Shown: positions 45,143-52,311 of the stretch, piece by piece
Layout: each line of letters starts with the position of its first letter
How positions within the stretch are numbered: the stretch's first letter is position 1
Assembly (NCBI GenBank): GCA_964526645.1
Contig: CAZGJN010000020.1
Location: 1 to 64,000, forward strand
From: JADJNW01 sp964526645
GTDB lineage: Bacteria; Bacteroidota; Bacteroidia; Chitinophagales; Saprospiraceae
Direction: 5' to 3'
DNA: 64,000 bases
Made by a program: the position numbers and the translations under genes
The notes under the pieces: model-generated
Database searches by the model: none
Seen by the model: the letters and a program-made list of their open reading frames with translations, nothing else
Told to the model about the DNA's origin: nothing

Positions 45143-45262
45143 TCAGGGGGTTATCCCTGATTGGTTGCTTTTGCAGCTATCAGCATGCTTTTGATGCAAA
45201 AGTGTGGTAGGAGTTTTTTGTCTATTTCTTGTCCAAGATCCCCCCTTATCTTGGATATTTTT
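45143..45262 (+). ncRNA. Candidate structured RNA ending in an intrinsic terminator
   Basis: Three hairpins in a row: TCAGGG/CCCTGA (45143-45148 with 45155-45160), CTTTTGCA/TGCAAAAG (45168-45175 with 45195-45202), then a terminator. It could be the 3' end of the micro-ORF B transcript or a separate sRNA. No known RNA family recognised and no clear promoter directly upstream. Confidence 0.35.
45232..45262 (+). terminator. Intrinsic terminator (TCCAAGAT/ATCTTGGA)
   Basis: An 8-bp perfect stem at 45232-45239 and 45248-45255 with a C-rich 8-base loop, followed by TATTTTT. Oriented to end plus-strand transcription coming from the micro-ORF B side. Confidence 0.7.
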
Positions 45263-45360
45263 AATAAGGTGTGCTTTTCTTATTCATCTTGTGATAGGAA
45301 AAGAAATGAAGTTGTAACAAAACGAAAAATCAACTTCAAGAGCTACTTGAAAGGCTTGAT

Positions 45361-45402
45361 ACAAGTTGGCTGTGGATGGTAATCCCCACAGCCAATACTT
45401 GT
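45361..45402. terminator. Strong hairpin at the 3' end of lepA
   Basis: TTGGCTGTGG (45366-45375) pairs with CCACAGCCAA (45386-45395) around a 10-base loop, with an outer ACAAG/CTTGT extension after a two-base bulge. It lies right after the lepA stop on the minus strand and also closes plus-strand readthrough (TTTTA follows). Confidence 0.65.
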
Positions 45403-45403
45403 T

Positions 45404-47194
45404 TTATTCGAGCTTGAGTACTTCCAGGAATGCTTTTTGGGGTACCTCCACTGTACCGATCTGGCGCATCTTTTTCTTACCTTCTTTCTGTTTTTCTAAT
45501 AGCTTGCGCTTCCGCGAAATATCCCCGCCATAACACTTGGCTGTCACGTCCTTGCGCAGCGCCGAAATCGTCTCTCTGGCAATAATTTTTGCACCGATAG
45601 CAGCCTGAATGGCAATCACAAATTGCTGCCGAGGCAATAAATCTTTCAATCGTTTGCACATCTTACGCCCCAGTGCTTCTGCCTTCGTGCGGTGCACCAA
45701 AGCGGAAAGGGCATCTACTGGTTCTCCATTCAATAAAATATCAAGCCGAACTAAATCCGACTGACGATACTCCAGGGGCTGATAATCAAAAGAGGCATAC
45801 CCACGAGAAATGGACTTTAGGCGATCATAAAAATCGAATACAATTTCAGCTAAGGGCATCTCAAAGGTTAGTTCTACCCTATCCTCCGTGAGGTAATGTT
45901 GGCGCGTGAGGATACCGCGTTTGTCCATACAAAGGGTCATGATGGCTCCGATGTACTCTGGTTTGGTGATAATTTGTGCCTGAATAAAAGGTTCTTGTAC
46001 ATAATCCAGAAGCGTGGGATCAGGCAAATCAGAAGGCGTATTAATCAATTTTTTCCCTTCGCGCTTTGTATAAGCAAAGTAGGATACGTTGGGAACAGTA
46101 GTGATGACATCCTGGTCGAATTCTCGCGCCAGGCGCTCCTGCACAATTTCCAAATGCAACATGCCAAGGAATCCGCAGCGAAATCCAAAACCCAACGCAG
46201 CAGAGGTTTCTGGCTCAAAAACCAGAGAAGCATCGTTCAGCTGCAATTTCTCTAAGCTATCGCGCAAGTCCTCAAAGTCATCATTGTCAATTGGAAAGAT
46301 TCCGGCAAAAACCATCGGTTTTACATCCTCAAAACCTTTGATCGCTTCGTCGCAAGGGTTGCTGGTAAGAGTGATCGTATCCCCGACTTTAATTTCTTTG
46401 GAAACTTTGATGCCCGTAATGATATACCCTACATTGCCCACACCCAGCTCCTGCTTTGGTACATAATCCAGTTGCAAAATGCCGATTTCATCCGCATCAT
46501 AGTCCTTCCCGGTATGAAAAAAACGCACTTTGTCCCCTTTGCGCAGCGTGCCGTTCATGATCCGAATATTGGCGATAGCGCCTCGGAAAGAATTAAAAAC
46601 CGAATCAAAAATCAGCGCCTGCAAAGGGGCATTGGCATCCCCCTGCGGTGCCGGAATACGTGTCACAATCGCTTCCAGGATATCAAAAACGCCCTGCCCT
46701 GTTTTGCCGCTCGCCAGGATAATGTCCTCCTTTTTACAACCAATCAAGCCAATAATCTGATCCGAGACCTCTTCGATCATAGCATTTTCCATGTCTATTT
46801 TATTCAACACAGGAATAATTTCCAGATCGTGGTCAATGGCGAGATAAAGATTAGAAATGGTCTGTGCCTGAATCCCTTGCGTTGCGTCAATCAGCAGTAG
46901 CGCGCCTTCGCAGGCGGCGATAGAGCGAGATACTTCATACGAAAAGTCAACGTGCCCCGGCGTGTCAATCAGGTTGAGCGTGTAGTCTTCCCCATTCTTA
47001 TGCTTGTAATACATTTGCACCGCGTGGCTTTTGATGGTGATACCACGTTCGCGCTCCAAGTCCATGTTATCGAGGGTCTGTTCCATTAAATCGCGCTTGG
47101 ACACCGCATTGGTATATTCCAATAGCCTATCGGAAAGGGTACTCTTCCCATGATCAATATGCGCTATTACACAAAAATTCCTGATGTTTTTCAT
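45404..47194 (-). CDS. lepA: Elongation factor 4 (LepA)
   Basis: 596 residues from the ATG at 47194 (an in-frame TTG at 47203 lies inside the -7 box and was rejected). Translational GTPase: G1 AHIDHGKST, RERGITI, DTPGHVDFSYEV, and NKIDM, then domain 2, EF-G III/V-like domains and the LepA-specific C-terminus (CYGGDISRKRKLLEKQKEGKKKMR). It acts on the ribosome during initiation or back-translocation. Typical length. Probably monocistronic. Confidence 0.97.
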   Translation of the reverse strand: MKNIRNFCVIAHIDHGKSTLSDRLLEYTNAVSKRDLMEQTLDNMDLERERGITIKSHAVQMYYKHKNGEDYTLNLIDTPGHVDFSYEVSRSIAACEGALLLIDATQGIQAQTISNLYLAIDHDLEIIPVLNKIDMENAMIEEVSDQIIGLIGCKKEDIILASGKTGQGVFDILEAIVTRIPAPQGDANAPLQALIFDSVFNSFRGAIANIRIMNGTLRKGDKVRFFHTGKDYDADEIGILQLDYVPKQELGVGNVGYIITGIKVSKEIKVGDTITLTSNPCDEAIKGFEDVKPMVFAGIFPIDNDDFEDLRDSLEKLQLNDASLVFEPETSAALGFGFRCGFLGMLHLEIVQERLAREFDQDVITTVPNVSYFAYTKREGKKLINTPSDLPDPTLLDYVQEPFIQAQIITKPEYIGAIMTLCMDKRGILTRQHYLTEDRVELTFEMPLAEIVFDFYDRLKSISRGYASFDYQPLEYRQSDLVRLDILLNGEPVDALSALVHRTKAEALGRKMCKRLKDLLPRQQFVIAIQAAIGAKIIARETISALRKDVTAKCYGGDISRKRKLLEKQKEGKKKMRQIGTVEVPQKAFLEVLKLE

Positions 47195-47200
47195 AGGCTG

Positions 47201-47208
47201 CAAATATA
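47201..47208 (-). promoter_or_regulatory. -7 box (TATATTTG) for lepA
   Basis: Read on the minus strand as TATATTTG, ending 6 bases before the lepA start codon. Transcription from it would start within a few bases of the ATG, giving a leaderless or near-leaderless mRNA. No -33 TTG was found. Confidence 0.45.
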
Positions 47209-47341
47209 CATCATTTTCTCATTTTAGGCTTTGATGGTTTCAAAAGTATATAGAGACATTTTTGCTATTTTCCTGGTTTGCCAGCGGATTGCCCATAACT
47301 ATACTTGAAATGAACCACAAGTGAGGCTATCAGTCCCCTCG

Positions 47342-47456
47342 ATAGAAAATATGGCGGTGGGTGAAATCGGTTGTTTTGCTTTTCAGATTTCGCAAATCTT
47401 AAAGATTTACGAAATCGTATCCACTGTTTTGAACCATTGCCAAAAATATTTTCTAT
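47342..47456. repeat. MITE-like nested palindromic element (115 bp)
   Basis: The 11-bp ends ATAGAAAATAT (47342-47352) and ATATTTTCTAT (47446-47456) are exact inverted repeats; the inward sequence remains partly complementary (GGCGGTGG versus CCATTGCC). At the centre is a 31-base palindrome (47386-47416): GATTTCG-c-AAATCTT-a-AAGATTT-a-CGAAATC, perfect apart from one central base and a mismatched pair. No transposase, and no clear target-site duplication was seen. The remainder of the 320-bp lepA/EAD gene gap has no other clear feature. Confidence 0.65.
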
Positions 47457-47514
47457 TTTGAAATCCCAGCTCATCCTTCTAACTTCGTACTCTGTACTTC
47501 TAACTTCAAAAAAA

Positions 47515-48624
47515 ATGGACGCAACAACACTCGAAGCCCTCAAATCCAAACTCCGCCGGCTCGTACCGGAAAGCATCGCCGATGCTATTGCCGAGCTAAA
47601 AAAGGCATTGCCAGACTTCTCGCCCAAATACAATCCGCTGGTTTTATTGGAAAGCCGCCTCAATGATGCCAATCTGAAAAACATTCAGAACCTATTGAGT
47701 GACGCCGAGTTGCAAATCCAGTACAATCAAATCCGCGCCGATATTTTGCTGCTCATTGATTCGCTCGAAGAGCGAGATTTCCAGATGATATTGGGTGGCG
47801 CAGCCGCCAAAACAGGGAGTTTGTTATACAAAATCCCGGAGCAAATGCAATTGCAAAAAGAGACCAAATGCGTGGTGCGCCTGGCTTTTGAGCAGGAATC
47901 CATTATTCGGAATATCGAGCTTACTGACGATGTAACCATCAAGCAAGTGCGTGTGGCTGAGGTGATGCAAGTGGAATTGATTGATCCCAGCGCCGAGCAT
48001 CCGTTTGAAATTCGAAGCATTTCAGATGAAGAACAATTCCTGGAGAAAGGCGATTACACCGAATGGGTATTCTATGTAAAACCTTTATTGGAGGGCACTT
48101 TCCCGTTGGTATTAAAAATATCGGTGGTAGAAATGGTGCAAGGCAAAGAGCGCATTCGCAACCTGACTTGGGAAGAAACCATTCAAATAACGACGAGTGA
48201 ACCTGCCTTGTCGGTAACAGAATTTAAGTCAACGGGAATCGCCGTAGGCGCTGCCGAAACCGACATACCCGAAGAGCGCTTGATGCCGCCGTCCGCGTCC
48301 GTCAGCGATACTATGATTGATATTCCATCGCCTGCACTTGTTCAAGATATTCCCATAAGCTCGATGAAAAAAGACGATTTTCCGCAAATAGAACGCTATG
48401 AACCTGCGCCGCTGCCGCGCCGCAAACCTCCATATCGCATCTGGTTGGCGGCTGCGGCCAGTATTTTGTTGATTGTGACGGTTGCTATTTTTATGTTTAC
48501 TCCTTATCAATCTATTGCTCCAATAGATACAAATGATAAAATAGATCCTGTATATTCAGATAGTACCCAAACAGAACAAACGCATGATTCTATTCCATCG
48601 GATACTTCTGCTCCTTTACAATAG
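47515..48624 (+). CDS. Effector-associated-domain (EAD11-like) membrane protein
   Basis: 369 residues from the ATG at 47515; the upstream in-frame extension to 47371 overlaps the palindromic element and was rejected. Residues 1-85 are helical and fit the effector-associated domain 11 pattern (NPLVLLESRLNDANLKNIQ, then QIQYNQIRADILLLIDSL). Residues ~95-230 form an unrecognised strand-rich domain seen in related Bacteroidota proteins. After a Pro-rich linker there is one membrane segment (~308-329) and a short Ser/Thr/Asp tail. EADs mediate homotypic recruitment in NTP-dependent conflict systems; no effector is adjacent here. Confidence 0.6.
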   Translation: MDATTLEALKSKLRRLVPESIADAIAELKKALPDFSPKYNPLVLLESRLNDANLKNIQNLLSDAELQIQYNQIRADILLLIDSLEERDFQMILGGAAAKTGSLLYKIPEQMQLQKETKCVVRLAFEQESIIRNIELTDDVTIKQVRVAEVMQVELIDPSAEHPFEIRSISDEEQFLEKGDYTEWVFYVKPLLEGTFPLVLKISVVEMVQGKERIRNLTWEETIQITTSEPALSVTEFKSTGIAVGAAETDIPEERLMPPSASVSDTMIDIPSPALVQDIPISSMKKDDFPQIERYEPAPLPRRKPPYRIWLAAAASILLIVTVAIFMFTPYQSIAPIDTNDKIDPVYSDSTQTEQTHDSIPSDTSAPLQ

Positions 48625-48809
48625 AATGAATTTTTTAAGCGATTTTACCTAATCTATCATTTAGAAAGTAATAACGGTAGGAAAAAACTGGGATAAGGCC
48701 CCTATTTATTTTGCAAAAAAATTAGTCTTTTGCGCTCCAAAAAGCAGCTTTTTCCTAAATACTCCGTTATCACTTGTAGATGCTTCTTTACAAATAAAGT
48801 TGAGTAACG

Positions 48810-49595
48810 ATGATGCGGATTATCAAAAAATGGACGGTATTGATGGGAATTATGGCCGTTTTGGGCGGTTGCGATTTCTCCTCACTGGATGATATTACAA
48901 TTGTACCAAATGTGGAAGATGAATTTTATCTCGACTTGTGGGAGAAACTTTCGCCAACAGAACGAACGCTCGTGTTCAAAGTCAGTACGATAAAAGAGGA
49001 AGCTTGTAAAAATCACAAAATTGATTTTGAATACGAACGGAATGCCAACCGATTGCTCATCCAACTCAATAACATCATCAAATCTTTGGATTGCGAACCC
49101 GGCAAAGCTCCTGCTACAGCTGATATTGACGCAGCAGCGCTGACGCCTGGTTTTTATGAATTAAAAATTGAACTAAGAAATGCTGTAGAAAATACTGGAC
49201 AACTGTCCATTAGCGGTGATAACTACCTGATCGAACTCCGCAAAAGAAATGGTGTGATACTGGCAAGAAAGGAATTGATCAAAGTACCGGAAAAAGCTAT
49301 TTGGGGCTATGTGCAGTATCAACAAACCGCAGATGAAACGATTGCGAAAGCGTTTATCAGCGATTTAAAAGCAGTAAGTACCCAAAAAGATTATCGAAAC
49401 GGCTATTATGGGCATTTTACAATTGACAATGGTACTGTTCGGGTTTACCAGCAGCCGGATAATAACGTCCTCCCTTTTTTGCAATATGCAACAGAAAATG
49501 AAGCAGCCGTGAAAGACCTCCTTGAGCAGTATCGGCGTGCTTATGGTTCAAGGCTAAAGATTGTACTTCATAACTGGCAAGGGCAAAGCTGGTAA
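48810..49595 (+). CDS. Hypothetical lipoprotein
   Basis: 261 residues. Signal with lipobox LGGC near residue 21, then SSLDD. The mature domain is mixed alpha/beta with no recognised family; it contains LSPTERTLVFKVSTIKEEAC and a C-terminal LLEQYRRAYGSRLKIVLHNW. It lies 185 bases after the EAD gene on the same strand; whether it belongs with it is unclear. A second ATG follows directly (48813). It converges with the Nudix gene, 11 bases apart. Confidence 0.65.
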   Translation: MMRIIKKWTVLMGIMAVLGGCDFSSLDDITIVPNVEDEFYLDLWEKLSPTERTLVFKVSTIKEEACKNHKIDFEYERNANRLLIQLNNIIKSLDCEPGKAPATADIDAAALTPGFYELKIELRNAVENTGQLSISGDNYLIELRKRNGVILARKELIKVPEKAIWGYVQYQQTADETIAKAFISDLKAVSTQKDYRNGYYGHFTIDNGTVRVYQQPDNNVLPFLQYATENEAAVKDLLEQYRRAYGSRLKIVLHNWQGQSW

Positions 49596-49605
49596 AGCAG
49601 GCTCT

Positions 49606-50340
49606 TTAAGAAAAGGCCTTTGACTTTTTTTGTTCCTTTTTCTTGCTTTCCTTCAGCTCAAAATTAAAGCCTTCTGCTTCAAACTGATGGTACTTGTCAG
49701 GATCAAAGCGGTATAATTTAGCTGGGCGATGCGCCACGCCTTCCTGTGTTTCATCTAAATCCACCAATAAATTCATGGATAAAATTTTCTTTCTAAAATT
49801 GCGTTTGTCCAAAGGCGTATCCAAAATCGCTTCATAGAGATGTTGCAGTTCCGTCAGGGTGAATTTGGGTGGCAGCAATTCAAAGCCTACGGGGCGAACC
49901 CGCACCAGCCATTGCAATCGTTGAAAGCAAGCCTGAAGGATTTCGAAGTGATCAAAGGCGAGGTCTTTTACCTTTGAAACTGCGTGCCACTGTGCTTTTT
50001 GGGCAATAGAAGCAGGCTGAAGATTGTAATCGCTAATTTTAAGCAAAGAAAAATAAGCCACGGTAATCACACGCCCCATGGGGTGCCGGTCAACGGTACC
50101 AAAAGTCCTGACTTGCTCCAGGTACACATCCCGCAAACCGGTGAGTTCCGCCAATACCCGCACTGCTGCTTCATCAAGGTCTTCGTTTTGATACACAAAA
50201 TACCCTGGTAGCGCCCATTTCCCTTTGTAAGGAGCTTCGCCGCGTTTGATCAACAGCACTTTTAAGTCCCCTTCATCAAAACCAAAAATAACATTATCTA
50301 CCGTGAAAGCCGATTTAAAAAAGCTATTCAGATCGGTCAT
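49606..50340 (-). CDS. Nudix-type transcriptional regulator (NrtR/AraR-like) with degenerate Nudix box
   Basis: 244 residues. The N-terminal Nudix fold keeps VDNVIFGFDEGDLKVLLIKRGE and GKWALPGYFV, but the Nudix box is degraded: E53, R61, E65 and G68 remain while the two other metal-binding acids are V62 and L66. The C-terminal half is a winged helix (KFTLTELQHLYEAILDTPLDKRNFRKKIL) ending in a Lys-rich tail. This matches NrtR-family regulators such as Bacteroides AraR, which sense sugars or nucleotides without hydrolysis. Likely a ligand-controlled repressor or activator; the target is unknown. Confidence 0.82.
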   Translation of the reverse strand: MTDLNSFFKSAFTVDNVIFGFDEGDLKVLLIKRGEAPYKGKWALPGYFVYQNEDLDEAAVRVLAELTGLRDVYLEQVRTFGTVDRHPMGRVITVAYFSLLKISDYNLQPASIAQKAQWHAVSKVKDLAFDHFEILQACFQRLQWLVRVRPVGFELLPPKFTLTELQHLYEAILDTPLDKRNFRKKILSMNLLVDLDETQEGVAHRPAKLYRFDPDKYHQFEAEGFNFELKESKKKEQKKSKAFS

Positions 50341-50503
50341 GCTTTTGTTTGCTTAAATTTTAAATCATTGATTTGGCAAGGTAAGCAAAGATTTGCAATT
50401 TGGCAAGAAAGGCTTGACGTAAAAGGTACACTATCCGAAATTTAACTAATTTTTTTTTTGATTAGCGAGAATTTTTGATGGAAAAAGACGAAAGTTTCAC
50501 AAT

Positions 50504-50547
50504 AAAAGCGTCCTATGGTAATAAGTTCTTACTCATAGGACGCTTAC
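50504..50547 (-). terminator. Terminator for the DUF697-SHOCT gene
   Basis: AAGCGTCCTATG (50506-50517) pairs perfectly with CATAGGACGCTT (50534-50545); the loop contains a further GTAA/TTAC pairing. Read on the minus strand it is followed by TTTATT, 8 bases after the gene's stop. Confidence 0.8.
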
Positions 50548-50552
50548 AAAGT

Positions 50553-51245
50553 TTAAAACTCCTCAATCAATTTTTTCTTCATCTGCTCGAATTCCTCCGC
50601 CGAGATGATGCCTTGTTCCTTCATTTCTGCTAATTGCTTGATGCGCTGTAGCACAGCGTTTTGGTCGGTGGGTGTAGATTCAAGATCGCCTTTCGGTGCA
50701 GCAGTTTTAGCTTTTTTAGCTTCTTCTTCTTTTTTCAGGTCTTCTGCTACTTTTTTGCCTTTCTCGAATTTTTCCTTGTAAGCTTTGCGAACGCGCTCTA
50801 CGTCAAAATCAAGAATTGTACCGCCATACTCAAAGTGTTTTTTGAATACTTCACCCAAAGCGTAGGTGGAAGCGCCATTAAATATAGCTAGCGTGGCTCC
50901 TCCTATGATCGTACCAACTCCAGGGATCAGTTTCAGGGCACTGCGTACGCCCATTTTAGTCAAAATAGAGGTACTAAGTGCAGAAATGAGCGCCTTGCCC
51001 TGGTTTTCTTTAAATTCTACATCATACACTTTACACAACTGTCGAATCATATCCAATTGTACTGCCCCGGCGGCAATTACATCCATCAACGGCAGCGGAA
51101 TGAAGCCTACACCCATGGAAATAAGCATATGGTTGCGGATGACACTATCAGCGTGTTTTGACCTTTCCTGCTTGATATCTTCGCTCATAAATTGTTTTTT
51201 TATCTGCTTCGCAGCGTAGTTCATTATTTGCTTTTTGTCAAACAT
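50553..51245 (-). CDS. DUF697-SHOCT membrane-associated protein
   Basis: 230 residues from the ATG at 51245. N-terminal DUF697-like region with helices HMLISMGVGFIPLPLMDVIAAGAVQL and LIPGVGTIIGGATLAIFNGAS that associate with membranes; a Lys/Glu-rich coiled linker; and a C-terminal SHOCT motif (LQRIKQLAEMKEQGIISAEEF, then KKKLIEEF). SHOCT is a short oligomerisation module. DUF697 proteins often pair with GTPases, but none is adjacent. The function is unknown. Confidence 0.75.
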   Translation of the reverse strand: MFDKKQIMNYAAKQIKKQFMSEDIKQERSKHADSVIRNHMLISMGVGFIPLPLMDVIAAGAVQLDMIRQLCKVYDVEFKENQGKALISALSTSILTKMGVRSALKLIPGVGTIIGGATLAIFNGASTYALGEVFKKHFEYGGTILDFDVERVRKAYKEKFEKGKKVAEDLKKEEEAKKAKTAAPKGDLESTPTDQNAVLQRIKQLAEMKEQGIISAEEFEQMKKKLIEEF

Positions 51246-51266
51246 CGAATATACAAATTTTAATAC

Positions 51267-51274
51267 CAAATTTA
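51267..51274 (-). promoter_or_regulatory. -7 box (TAAATTTG) for the DUF697 gene
   Basis: On the minus strand these bases read TAAATTTG, matching TAnnTTTG, 21 bases ahead of the ATG at 51245. It lies in AT-rich DNA, so a chance match is possible. Confidence 0.35.
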
Positions 51275-51396
51275 ATAGATAAATTACCTGCTGTGCATAT
51301 TTTCTCGACTATTCCTTTGCTTTTTTGGATGAAAAAGAGCAGCTAATCAAATAATTGGTGCCGCTACCCTGTCTCCTGTTTTTTTTGAAAGCTTAC

Positions 51397-52233
51397 TTAT
51401 TTTTTCTCGTAGGCTTTTACATAATCCAGTATCATTTCTTGAGGAAAAACCGTTGTTTCATCTGGGTAACCTGGCCAGTTGCCACCGATAGCCAAATTTA
51501 GAATAAGATGAAATCGTTCGTTGAAAGGATAGCGCTCCGGTTTTAGCGCATCAGGGGTGATTCGTTGATAAACATGTTGGTTATCAAGGACCCATATGAT
51601 TTCGTTTTCTTTCCAGATCAAAGAAAAGAGGTGAAAATCATCTGAAAAATCACCTTTTGGAAGGTAATAGCGGTTATTGTTGTATTTATTTTTAGGCCAA
51701 TCGGGTCCAAAATGTACAGTGCCCCAGAGGACGTACGGTTCATGTCCTACTATTTCAACCAGATCAATTTCACCACTTTTGGGCCAACCACCATACACAT
51801 TGTCAGTTGGCATAAACCAAATGGCGGGCCAGATACCCTGCCCTTTGGGGAGTTTGGCGCGTACGTCTATCCTGCCAAATTTAAAATCGCGTTTTCCTTT
51901 GGTACGAATCCGCGCTGAGGTGTAGGCCTTTCCGCCAAAGTCTTTTTTTAGGGCTACAATGTGCAAAAAACCTGCTTCGACATATATATTCTCCAGGTTG
52001 TTTGTATAATATTGACCTTCGTTGTTACCCCAGCCGCAAAGCTCCGGGCAGCCATCGCCGAGTTGATATTCCCAGTTATTCAAATCCAGTATATTAGTAT
52101 CAAAGTTTTCATCCCAAACCAACTGATAGCCTTCATAGGAAAAAATAGACGGCGGCAATTCGTATTGGGAATAGCTCGACAAAGGAAGGATAGACCAGCT
52201 CAACAATATAAACAAGGTAGTAAATGTTTTCAT
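51397..52233 (-). CDS. Secreted GH16 family beta-glucanase
   Basis: 278 residues with a signal peptide ending near SYSQ. Single GH16 jelly-roll domain: WEYQLGDGCPELCGWGNNEGQYY, RIDVRAKLPKGQGIWPAIWFMP, and the catalytic GEIDLVEIVGHE with nucleophile and acid/base Glu in the EIDxxE arrangement. Members cleave beta-1,3 or mixed-linkage glucans such as laminarin. There is no carbohydrate-binding module and no T9SS tail, so it is probably periplasmic or released. Monocistronic. Confidence 0.92.
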   Translation of the reverse strand: MKTFTTLFILLSWSILPLSSYSQYELPPSIFSYEGYQLVWDENFDTNILDLNNWEYQLGDGCPELCGWGNNEGQYYTNNLENIYVEAGFLHIVALKKDFGGKAYTSARIRTKGKRDFKFGRIDVRAKLPKGQGIWPAIWFMPTDNVYGGWPKSGEIDLVEIVGHEPYVLWGTVHFGPDWPKNKYNNNRYYLPKGDFSDDFHLFSLIWKENEIIWVLDNQHVYQRITPDALKPERYPFNERFHLILNLAIGGNWPGYPDETTVFPQEMILDYVKAYEKK

Positions 52234-52311
52234 AAATTTATTTTTAAAAATTATAAAGCTTCATAAAATAAAGAAGTCATTTCAAATGTGAAACAAGTAC
52301 TAAGCACTCCG

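Larger units (their letters stand above)
44945..45403. other. Intergenic region with consecutive hairpins (459 bp)
   Basis: No credible CDS; the 73-codon reading at 45161-45382 runs through three stable hairpins and has no family features. The region carries hairpins at 45143-45160, 45168-45202, 45232-45255 and 45361-45402, listed separately. Confidence 0.55.

Noticed and set aside
45161..45382. 73-codon ORF after micro-ORF B
   Set aside because: Runs through two stable hairpins including an intrinsic terminator and shows no recognisable domain.
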